From the NCBI RefSeq assembly GCF_036588685.1, contig NC_086383.1:49806448-49870447 (forward strand): 64,000 nucleotides of DNA, read 5' to 3'. Shown in pieces: positions 55,613 to 64,000 of this stretch (position 1 is the stretch's first letter; each line of letters begins with the position of its first letter). The notes below the pieces were generated by a model. The model ran no database searches. It was not told the origin of the DNA and saw only the letters and a program-made list of their open reading frames with translations. This stretch comes from Mytilus trossulus (Eukaryota; Mollusca; Bivalvia; Mytilida; Mytilidae). Made by a program: the position numbers and the translations under genes.

Positions 55613-56100
55613 CTCTAGCATAACCTCTCACTTGTATCACAGACGTTTAAAATTCCAATGGTTTCTCGAGGGATCGGGATAGAGATATGGATAATAATAG
55701 GCTGGTATTTTGGTTGTCTGCAGTTATGTTGTTAATTGAAATGATAATATCAATATCAAAAATAAAAAATAAAAAGACATAATGTAGAACAAAATAACAA
55801 AAAATACCGGGGGGGGGGATTCTTAACGGAAAGTCCCTAAAGCCTCGGTCACATCCTAACGGATAGCTCGAACGGCTTCCGAACGGATAACTTTTTTCAA
55901 TCCGTTCATGTCCTTTAGACGTCCGGTCTTATCCATTAGATGTCCGTCCATATCTGTTTCATGTCCGTTTAGCGTACGTTTTATCCGTCAACGTCCGTTC
56001 GGTCCATTGTAAAATTTTGAGCATGTTCAAAACTTTGAACGGACGTCCAACAGATGAAGTGTCCGTTGAACATCCGGTGTCCTATAGCCATTCTTCCCCC

Positions 56101-56282
56101 ATGTCAATTTTTCCTGGGGGAAAAACTGGATCGATCCAATATTTCCCCCCGGAACAATTGGCATGATCCAACTTTCCCCCCTCAACGTTATATGTCAATT
56201 TTTCCTGGGGGAAAAACTGGATCGATCCAATATTTCCCCCCGGAAAAATTGGCATGATCCAACTTTTCCCCCTCAACGTTAT
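56101..56282. repeat. 91-bp tandem duplication in the TIR
   Basis: Two copies (56101-56191, 56192-56282) of ATGTCAATTTTTCCTGGGGG to CTCAACGTTA, differing at about three positions. Confidence 0.9.
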
Positions 56283-56954
56283 AGGGGGGAAACGAGGATC
56301 AGGCCAATTTTCCCCCTTTGTGGCATGATAAGCTAGTTTTTCCCCTTTTATAAATTTATAACGTCGGCGACGTCAGTTAGAAATTTTTATCCTAAAACAA
56401 GAATATTAACTTTTTTTATTAGTTTAACGGTACCAAAGCTTCATCGTATTACTATAAATTGATATGTATTTATATATACCATGTATACATACAAGTCATA
56501 TTTATACACACAAAGCACATTCTGATGCAGTGATACAATCCGTTCTCATTCGTGAACCCTCAATATCATTGACCTACTGAATACAACTACTTAAACCGCT
56601 TCTGGTCAGTTTAAAGATTTTGACTTTACATGATAAATCATTTTTGTACCACAAGGTAAAAGTACCTATCAAAGTTATGGATAGAGAAAAATACTCATCG
56701 CCTTTAAAGCTTTCATTCAGGAGAAGAAGTTCGATAAGGATGAAACTTCATCAAACCTAGGGGAGATATGTACCCCCTCTCCAACCAGCATGGGAGACAT
56801 GCAGTGGAAACGTGGAAATACAGGAAATACCTCCGTTATTGTGACTCGCTGTAAAAGATCTACAAAAATATTCTACCTGCCCTAAAGGTCTATATATAGT
56901 GTCGACAACGATCTAGCACTTATGATACAAATATCCATCGGAGTTACACGGACC

Positions 56955-57265
56955 TGGTAGTAAGTAATAAAAGGCCACCGTACGGCCTCCAAAAATGAAA
57001 AAAAATTATATAGTCAGCTATAAAATGCTCCGACCATACAAATTAGGGAACAAAACAAACAAAACTAACATGCTTATTGATTACAAAATAATTCACAAAA
57101 AATACAAACTCAAATGACATGAACCAACAGCAACCATTGTACCCGATAATATATATATATACATGTTCCTGGCTTTGGAATGGACATTGGAACACAAACA
57201 ATGTGGTTGCCATAAACTCAACCCTCCCCAATGAACCCAATCTAGGACAACACACCGCTTACACA
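56955..57265 (-). repeat. Family B relative, diverged
   Basis: AAAAGGCCACCGTACGGCCT, ATAGTCAGCTATAAAATGCT, then AACAGCAACCATTGTACCCG and ATTGGAACACAAACAATGTG; order matches 32505-32815 but similarity is low at the right end. Confidence 0.55.
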
Positions 57266-57334
57266 AAAACAATAGAAACAAAGCCCCGAAATAAAAGTAC
57301 TCGCATTTACTGAAATCTATTTCAAAGCTAGACG

Positions 57335-57500
57335 GACTAGTGGACATAGACAGACTGGTAAACATGTGAACAGACGGGTGAATATGTAGACAGACTTCTC
57401 GACATATAGACCTACATGCAGTTGAGAATGTAGAAAGACTAGGGAACACAAAGAAAGACAGATTAGTTAAAACATAGACAGACTGATAAACCTGTAGACA
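57335..57500. repeat. Degenerate ~21-bp tandem array
   Basis: Repeated ACATAGACAGACTGGTAA-like units: seven or eight, diverged in length and sequence. Confidence 0.65.
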
Positions 57501-58121
57501 GGACTTGTGTTAATGTAAAAGAGCTAAAAATTTGTATCTATAAACCTATTTCTAACACTGTTCGGTTTAAATTTCAAACTTGTACATATTTACGGTGATA
57601 TCTATAATATAGGGGGAAAGATTGGCATGGGAGAAAAGTGACTATATGTATACGCATTGTCAAATTTCCGCGGGGGAAGAATGGCAATGATCCAAAATTT
57701 CCACGGGGGAAATATTGGCTCATGCCAGTCTTTCCCCCGGAAGAAAAATTGGTATGGGGGAAGAATGGATATATAACACCGGTAGGCGTCCGTTTTATAC
57801 AGTACTCGTCAGTTTCGTTTCCGTTACTTGTCCGTTATAAATCCGTTGGAGGTCTGGTAGACAATTTCACCAATGGATTTCTACCGGACGTTTAACGTAT
57901 AAAACGGATATTGATCGAATGTGAAACGGAATTCTACCGTATGTATAGTTGATAAAACGTATGGTGAACGGATCTGAAACAGATAAATGCCAATTAAAAA
58001 TTTCGCATCAAAATTGCCAATCATTGGTTTGTCATTTTCTTGAGTGTCATGCATTCTTATTATTCACAATCGATCTTAGAATAAGGGCACATCTTCACTA
58101 TCAAGCAGTTTTTATCGAAGC

Positions 58122-58380
58122 CAGACACTACTCTTTGATTGCAATGTAAATAACAGTCTAAAACCAGTTACACAGACACTACTCTTTGATGGCAATGTAA
58201 ATAACAGTCTAAAACCAGTTACACAGACACTACTCTTTGATGGCAATGTAAATAACAGTCTAAAACCAGTTACACAGACACTACTCTTTGATGGCAATGT
58301 AAATAACAGTCTAAAACCAGTTACACAGACACTACTCTTTGATGGCAATGTAAATAACAGTCTAAAACCAGTTACAAAGA
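58122..58380. repeat. 51-bp tandem array, five copies
   Basis: Unit ACACTACTCTTTGATGGCAA, TGTAAATAACAGTCTAAAAC, CAGTTACACAG; period 51 bp, nearly identical copies, the first and last slightly changed. Because 51 is a multiple of three, one minus-strand frame stays open (17-residue repeat), but there is no start or splice evidence for a gene. Confidence 0.92.
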
Positions 58381-58944
58381 CACTTTTGAATATATTTATG
58401 CGATGTTCATGTATTATTATTGTCGACTTTAATTTTTCCGTATATTTTGTTCATCCGTTTTATCCAGTAATCTTCCGTTAGGTGTCCATTTTATGCAGTA
58501 CTCGTCTGTTGGCTGTACGTTCAACATCCGTTCTGTTCGGTACGTTTCCATTTCTCACACGTTGCATATCCGGTGTGTGTCCGTAATGCATTCGTTACCC
58601 GTCCGTTTTATTTGGTCAGTACCTCAACGGACTCCCAACGGATAAATTTTTTGTCTACGGACTACTTTTATTTTCGTCCGTTATGTGTCCTTTCGTGTTT
58701 TCCGGTAAGTAGTGACCAGGCGTTAAGGCTCAGTGCATGGAGCACAAAAAATCATGCTTGAAACATGAAATCCAGCAATTTGATTGGTTGATTTTCGAGT
58801 CTGAGTACAAAAATCATGCTCGAAAGTTTTATGACCGTGAGGCCAGAGCTTAAGCAAATGGCAAAATCAAAAGCTCAAACATATTAAACTAATGGATATT
58901 GACTGTCATATTCCTGACTTGCTAGTTCTGTAGTCAATTTGATA

Positions 58945-59090
58945 AATATGCCACCTGAAGGACGCCTCCGGGTACGGGAATTTCTCGCTGCATTGAAGAC
59001 CTGTTGGTGAGCTTCTGCTGTTGTCTGGTCTATGGTCGGGTTGTTGTCTCTTTGACACATTCCCCATTTCCATTTTCAATTTTATTTATT
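58945..59090 (+). repeat. Family I, 3' part
   Basis: GCCACCTGAAGGACGCCTCC, GGGAATTTCTCGCTGCATTG, GGTCGGGTTGTTGTCTCTTT, TTCCCCATTTCCATTTTCAA. It ends about 315 bp upstream of the glycosyltransferase ATG. Confidence 0.75.
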
Positions 59091-59193
59091 GACACATTCT
59101 CAATAAATATTATATATTTTCAATGTGTTTGTGTTATTTGGAAAGTGCTAACAAATTGTCACATGGTTTTAAAAACTGTTTTCATTTTCATTT

Positions 59194-59352
59194 TAGGAAA
59201 CAATACCAGTTTAACGAAGATATACTCTTCTTTGGACCCCGAAGTTTTCGTTCAAATATCGAAACAACAACATATACAAACAGATCAATCATTTGAGAAA
59301 GTCATTTATTCCAGAGCATGTTTAACGTTTCAATTTTCAGGAAGTTCCGTGG
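59194..59352 (+). promoter_or_regulatory. Possible spliced 5' leader of the glycosyltransferase gene
   Basis: Two good 3' splice sites, TTTCATTTTCATTTTAG|GAAAC at about 59194 and TTTCAATTTTCAG|GAAG at about 59340, precede the ATG at 59407 with no intervening in-frame start. They suggest an untranslated first exon further upstream. Confidence 0.35.
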
Positions 59353-59406
59353 TGTTTTAACGGTTAAAATGGTTTAATTATGGATGCCATTTTATGAAGC
59401 AACATC

Positions 59407-60216
59407 ATGAAGTCTTTGAAACCAACAAAAACCATTTTATTTAAGTTTTGTTTTGTAATGGGATTTATTTTTCTCCTAGCTTGTTATCTTGATTATTATA
59501 ACACTGAAATAGTACAATTACCAAGTGTTGTGTCCACCAAAAAGGTTCAATTACCACGTGTTATATGGATGTTTTGGGATAAAGGTTGGGAAAAAGCACC
59601 AAAACTCCAACGCGCTTGTTTGAAATCGTGGAGGGAATTAAATCCAGAATTTAAAATCATTGCAATAGACATGAAACAAGCTGAAACTGTCATCAATCGT
59701 AAAAAGCATTATACTGATGAAGCTTGGAACACGGCCATTATTCAAGCAAAATCCGACATTATCCGAATTGAAATTCTTGCACAGCTTGGAGGAATTTGGG
59801 CTGATGCAACTGTCCGCTGCAATGATCCACTTGCGTCATGGATTGGTAGTGCAGTTGAACCGACTAATTTTTTGGTGTATGAAAGAAGGGACCCTGCCGT
59901 AACTCAAAACACAAAACCACATATATCCAGCTGGTTCATAGCATCTACGAATTCATCTTATATTATATCTAAGTGGAGAAATCAGGTTCGGAAAATGTGG
60001 TCTACTAAACCGTACCCACCTGAGGTTCATGGATATTTTTGGGCACATCGTATATTCCGGGACCTAACTCGTATTGATCAAGAATTCTATAATCAGTACA
60101 AAAATATGCCATTAATGGATGCTGTTGGACCTCATTGCTTTCAAAACCTTACATCTCACATGAATAAAATGACAACTAGTCAATGCCAACGTCGATTTAA
60201 AAGTTTTTACGAATAA
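59407..60216 (+). CDS. Capsular-polysaccharide-synthesis-like glycosyltransferase, type II membrane protein
   Basis: Intronless, 269 codons, stop TAA, followed by AATAAA at 60221-60226 and 60248. Residues 11-28 (ILFKFCFVMGFIFLLACY) form an uncleaved signal anchor, so the catalytic part should face the Golgi lumen. The rest matches the Caps_synth (PF05704) pattern, related to GT32: LPRVIWMFWDKGWEKAPKLQ at 49-68, SWRELNPEF, then SDIIRIEILAQLGGIWADAT at 116-135, in which Asp133 of the GGxWxDAT motif is the expected nucleotide-sugar/metal ligand. HISSWFIAS and later WAHRIF fit the acceptor half. Cysteines 138 and others and N-linked sites (NSS, NLT) agree with luminal folding. Donor and acceptor are unknown. 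Such genes are patchy in animals, so acquisition by transfer followed by expansion is possible but unproven. Confidence 0.88.
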   Translation: MKSLKPTKTILFKFCFVMGFIFLLACYLDYYNTEIVQLPSVVSTKKVQLPRVIWMFWDKGWEKAPKLQRACLKSWRELNPEFKIIAIDMKQAETVINRKKHYTDEAWNTAIIQAKSDIIRIEILAQLGGIWADATVRCNDPLASWIGSAVEPTNFLVYERRDPAVTQNTKPHISSWFIASTNSSYIISKWRNQVRKMWSTKPYPPEVHGYFWAHRIFRDLTRIDQEFYNQYKNMPLMDAVGPHCFQNLTSHMNKMTTSQCQRRFKSFYE

Positions 60217-60544
60217 GAATAATAAATCAAAATCCTTCAAAAATTATGAATAAAAAAAAAACAAAAGAGAGTTCGACTCTTTTTTTTGGGGCCATGTCAT
60301 TCATGTTGTATACTAATTAGGTATTTTCCTGCACTCTTAAACATAACAAAAGTGCACACGCTGCGATGTCTCGGCTGATTTACTCATCATTGAATTTAAT
60401 ATGTCGAAAGTTTGAAATATGAAGGGTTTACTACATGTATCACCTAATATTACTTTAATCAATGTTCAATAAAACTGTGGTCACAATCAGAACCATACCA
60501 GACAGACATTTATCTTACATTCACTCCATTCACCAACTATAACA

Positions 60545-60875
60545 TGTTTAACCCCGCCACATTATTTATGTATGTGTTTGTCCCAAGTCAGAAGCCTGTA
60601 ATTTAGTGGTTGTCGATTGTTTATGTGTTACATACTAATTTAGTATTTGTTTTTCGTTCATTTTTTTTACATAAATAAGGCCGTTAGTTTTCTCGTCGGT
60701 TGAATTGTTTTACATTGTCTTATTGGGACCTTTTATAGCTGACTATGCGGTATGGGCTTTGCTCATTGTTGAAGGCCGTATGGTAACCTATAGTTGTTAA
60801 TATTTGACATTGTGTCATTTTGATCTTTTCTTGATAGTTGTCTCATTGGCAATCATACCACATATTCTTTTATAT
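60545..60875 (+). repeat. Family B copy, full length
   Basis: GTTTAACCCCGCCACATTAT, GTTTGTCCCAAGTCAGAAGC, AATAAGGCCGTTAGTTTTCT, GCTGACTATGCGGTATGGGC and AGTTGTCTCATTGGCAATCA; inverted equivalent of 32505-32815. Confidence 0.85.
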
Positions 60876-61264
60876 ATATATAGCAGTCATATTGCTAATA
60901 GTATCCGAGAAACATATAAAACCACAAAATCTTAATATCGACCAATGTATCGCGAAAATCATGTCAAGTTCATATGGTGCCATACACACATTTATTATTA
61001 CATACACCTAATGCAGTGGCACTTTCTTATAGTACTTAAGAAATCATGAGACCATACCACATAGCTTAACATTTCCTAATAAACCTTAAAGTTGAGGTTA
61101 AGGTCTGATTAAACCTGCATATCATATACAATGTATAAATATAAATACTAGTTTCAATTGTTGTTTCTAGATGGCTACCTGAAATTCACGTGTGAGATTC
61201 TATAAAAAACTTTTACAAATGGTAATAAGCTGAAATACACATTCTTGTCAATATAATAGAATTT
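60876..61264. other. No recognisable gene
   Basis: AT-rich spacer. Confidence 0.45.
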
Positions 61265-61465
61265 TATGCAACTGTTATACAAGTGAGAGGTTAACCTAGC
61301 TATAAATCCCGGGTTGATCCAGACACCATTGTCTACATAAGAAAATGCCTATACTAAGTCAGGGAATATGATCTTTGATATCAATTTGTTTTATGTATTT
61401 GAGCTTTTGAATTTGCCGTTTGATCAGGGACTTTCCTTTTTTCCACGGAGTTCAGTCTTTTTGTG
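61265..61465 (-). repeat. Family E copy, inverted
   Basis: TACAAGTGAGAGGTTAACCT, AAATGCCTATACTAAGTCAG, TTTGATCAGGGACTTTCCTT, CCACGGAGTTCAG; reverse complement of the family at 20330-20530. Confidence 0.75.
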
Positions 61466-61639
61466 ATTTAACTTTTTTTGGAATGAATGGTAAGTCATTA
61501 TTTTCCTTTGAAATCTCTTGGATATGGTTTTACATGGGATGTTTTACCAAGGGGGTCTAAAATATGCTATTAAGCTAAGGCCTAAGCATTCAAAGAATTG
61601 ATTGGACAAATGTTTCATGCATGTAACTTTGTTCACGAA

Positions 61640-62720
61640 TAAATTAAGGCAACAGTAGTGTACCAATGTTTAAAAGTCATAAATCGACTAAAAGAAAACA
61701 ATTCCGGGTAACAATTCAAACCAAAGTCAAACACATCAACTTTAAAAGGAAAACAACGGAACAACAGTAAAACAGGAACACCGAAGTGCAACAAAAACAG
61801 GAACACCGAAGTGCAACAAAAACAGGAACACCGAAGTGTAACAAAAACAGTAACAACGAAGTGTAACAAAAACAGGAACACCGAAGTGTAACAAAAACAG
61901 GAACACCGAAGTGCAACAAAAACAGGAACACCGAAGTGCAACAAAAACAGGAACACCGAAGTGTAACAAAAACAGTAACACCGAAGTGTAACAAAAACAG
62001 GAACACCGAAGTGTAACAAAAACAGGAACACCGAAGTGCAACAAAAACAGGAACACCGAAGTGCAACAAAAACAGGAACACCGAAGTGTCACAAAAACAG
62101 TAACACCGAAGTGTAACAAAAACAGGAACACCGAAGTGTAACAAAAACAGTAACACCGAAGTGTAACAAAAACAGGAACACCGAAGTGTAACAAAAACAG
62201 GAACACCGAAGTGTAACAAAAACAGGAACACCGAAGTGTAACAAAAACAGGAACACCGAAGTGCAACAAAAACAGGAACACCGAAGTGCAACAAAAACAG
62301 GAACACTGAAGTGCAACAAAAACAGGAACACCGAAGTGTAACAAAAACAGGGACACCGAAGTGTAACAACAACAGGAACACCGAAGTGCAACAAAAACAG
62401 GAACACTGAAGTGCAACAAAAACAGGAACACCGAAGTGAAACAAAAACAGGAACACCGAAGTGTAACAAAAACAGGAACACCGAAGTGCAACAAAAACAG
62501 GAACACTGAAGTGTAACAAAAACAGGAACACCGAAGTGCAACAAAAACAGGAACACTGAAGTGCAACAAAAACAGGAACACCGAAGTGTAACAAAAACAG
62601 GAACACCGAAGTGCAACAACAACAGGAACACCGAAGTACAACAACAACACTCCAACACATATAGAAACGAATTATTTGATAACAACAATCATATGACTGA
62701 CTGAGGTACAGGACATTAAC
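61640..62720 (+). repeat. Family D copy carrying an internal minisatellite
   Basis: The left flank AGGCAACAGTAGTGTACCAA, ATCGACTAAAAGAAAACAAT, AACACATCAACTTTAAAAGG and the right flank ACATATAGAAACGAATTATT, GAGGTACAGGACATTAACAA are the two ends of family D. The central AACACTGAAGTGCAACAAA is expanded about 35-fold. Confidence 0.85.
61769..62656 (+). repeat. 25-bp minisatellite, about 35 copies
   Basis: Unit GAACACCGAAGTGYAACAAA plus AACAG, 25 bp. Variants include Y = C or T, CACTG for CACCG, and rare GTAACA or CAACAA. Because 25 is not a multiple of three and the unit has no stop on the minus strand, all three minus frames stay open for 130-310 codons; these are artefacts of the repeat, not genes. 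Confidence 0.95.
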
Positions 62721-63413
62721 AAGTTCAGAAGATATACAACAGTTAAATCCTTAGTTTGAGCTGCTACTATAAAACAGAATATATCGGATGAAAACGCTAT
62801 CATGGTATATGTCTTGAAAATAATAAATTTATGTATGCAAATCATCTATATATAGATATATTTTTTTTTATATATATAACAGTTGTTAAAATCATCGAAC
62901 GTAAAAGAAAAAAATTTAATGACAAATAATGCCACATGCAAATTTGTATTCTTGAAAGAAAAAAATGTCTCAATATTTCATTTTATTCTATTCCATTTCA
63001 ATTCATTTTCCCTTAAACAAGAGGCTAAACAGGGCAATTACTCCATTTAAAGTTTTGTTCATGTTGCCTTTTTGTAGATATAACTATGAACTGGACTAGC
63101 AGCACATGAGCAAAAATCTCTTGTTAGCCTAACATTTCAGTAAAATTTTGGATAAATCAGACAGGTGTCCGCATGATGTCTGACCAAATATCTCATACTT
63201 GAAGAACATCTTTTTGCAGGAAGGTGTTACTCAGTTTAATTTTAAACTATAAATATAAGTGTAAAATTGTAATGTTAGGTCGGATAAGTAAATTTTGACA
63301 AGGTTATTTCGTCACAAATTACTTTTCTACACTTAGATGATGAGAAAACTTGATCCTTCTCATTTATCAATTAAATTTAAGCATGTTAAGTAATTATGAA
63401 ACGGTTGAAGATT
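62721..63413. other. No recognisable gene
   Basis: AT-rich; nothing recognised. Confidence 0.45.
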
Positions 63414-63725
63414 TAAGGTTTATGTACCCTTCTGTAGCCATTTTTGTACGAATTTTTCAAATCTCAATTGTATAAAAACTACAGATATAATGAATAATAG
63501 AGATAGGCCATTTAGTACATATTCCATTTTTTCGATAAAAATCTTGATTTATTTGCCACAAAGTCCTCTTTTTCTATTAAATGCAATGGACCAGTAAAAA
63601 GATTTACTTTGCATCAAGTTTCCCCTTGGAATATGTACAAAATGGTCTATCTCTATTATTCATGAAACAATTGAAGTTTGAAAAGTTCGTACAAAAAAGC
63701 TACAGAAGGGTAGTACATAAACCTT
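63414..63725. mobile_element. 310-bp foldback element
   Basis: The left arm AAGGTTTATGTACCCTTCTG, TAGCCATTTTTGTACGAATT, ATGAATAATAGAGATAGGCC, AGTACATATTCCA is repeated inverted on the right (TGGAATATGTACAAAATGGT to CAGAAGGGTAGTACATAAAC). The spacer is about 70 bp. No coding capacity. Confidence 0.85.
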
Positions 63726-64000
63726 GAACAAGTTTCGGAATTTCAGGTGTATCATCTTTTTACAGCAAACCATTTCTTTTTGCATAAACATCAATTCTTG
63801 TTTAAATCATATATCATTGGTGCAATTTTTGGGGAGGAAAATCTTATTTTTCTTGGAATTAGACTTGGTGCTTGCACAGAAAATGCTCATATTTGCTATT
63901 AAATTTGATCCTCGTGGGATATTTGAATTTGTGTTTCACTTTTTCTCTAGAAATTCATAAATAATGATATCCTACGAATAATTATCGTACATCCACAATT

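Larger units (their letters stand above)
56083..57774. mobile_element. Inner TIR element with TTCCCCC-array ends
   Basis: Starts TATAGCCATTCTTCCCCCAT and ends with the near complement (ATGGGGGAAGAATGGATATA). Both ends repeat ATTTCCCCC / GGGGGAAA boxes with TTGGCATGATCC between. The left end contains a 91-bp tandem duplication. The interior holds a family B relative (56960-57260) and the 21-bp array. Nested in the 55841-58852 insertion. Confidence 0.75.
55841..58852. mobile_element. 3-kb nested composite insertion splitting a family E repeat
   Basis: Family E sequence stops at GGAAAGTCCCTAA (55840) and resumes with TAAGCAAATGGCAAAATC (58853), so 3 kb has been inserted with TAA duplicated. The left end AGCCTCGGTCACATCCTAAC and the region ending GTGACCAGGCGTTAAGGCT (58712-58730) are imperfect inverted repeats. 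Both ends are rich in TCCGTTN and ACGTCCGTT motifs (55860-56080, 57780-57960, 58430-58700). Inside lie a second inverted-repeat element, a family B relative and three tandem arrays. Confidence 0.65.

Noticed and set aside
58112-58380. Tandem array resembling a CRISPR or a repeat protein
   Set aside because: Direct 51-bp head-to-tail units without unique spacers, in eukaryotic DNA inside a transposon; the open 17-residue frame follows only from the period being a multiple of three.
61633-62688. Three overlapping long minus-strand frames (up to 314 codons) encoding Cys/Phe/Val-rich repeats
   Set aside because: They are the three frames of one stop-free 25-bp minisatellite; presence in all frames and lack of any domain or splice context argue against coding.

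Overview
This is AT-rich, gene-poor nuclear DNA from a metazoan, most probably a mussel (Mytilus or a close relative). The evidence is split genes with GT/AG introns, B-box and DZIP3-like proteins of the kind expanded in bivalves, and dense dispersed repeats I recognise from mussel genomes (tails ending in TTGTCTCATTGGCAATCATA, GCCCCACCTAC repeats, GGGGCGGATCCAG repeats). There is no sign of bacterial, viral or organellar sequence. Species assignment is an inference. Repeat family letters A to K are my own labels.

Layout. 1-13 kb: two small secreted-protein genes lie in opposite orientation (3.4-4.1 kb minus, 9.4-11.8 kb plus). They share the same exon plan: ATG directly after a 3' splice site, one large coding exon, a phase-1 donor, and a tiny terminal exon. 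The first has a LINE inserted in its terminal exon with a 16-bp target-site duplication, which replaces its C-terminus. 6-20 kb carries three copies of a repeat holding hammerhead-ribozyme motifs (retrozyme-like), one of them split by a decayed Penelope-like retroelement. 17.4-18.7 kb has a 217-bp direct duplication.

23.8-34.4 kb: a minus-strand, multi-exon gene runs across this region. It has a DZIP3-like HEPN-type exon, then small exons that are nearly all phase 1-1, including an acidic 14-residue repeat exon and a CxxC/coiled-coil exon. Its introns are filled with repeats, a ~160-bp tandem array with a MITE inside it, and a near-intact Penelope-like element of the N-terminal-endonuclease (Naiad) type. 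That element's reading frame is broken only by two TGA codons, both where relatives appear to have cysteine, so it is a candidate selenocysteine-encoding retroelement.

37-45.6 kb: a large foldback, diverged repeats, an intronless double B-box/beta-propeller gene (40.2-41.6 kb), and a LINE whose reverse-transcriptase ORF is interrupted by a 738-bp terminal-inverted-repeat element. 46-59 kb is mostly repeat, with several nested inverted-repeat elements whose termini are built from reiterated short motifs. 59.4-60.2 kb holds an intact capsular-polysaccharide-synthesis-like glycosyltransferase gene. 61.8-62.7 kb is a 25-bp minisatellite that arose inside a dispersed repeat.

The host genes show no functional linkage to one another. 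The main story is how retroelements and foldback elements have entered and altered genes and each other.
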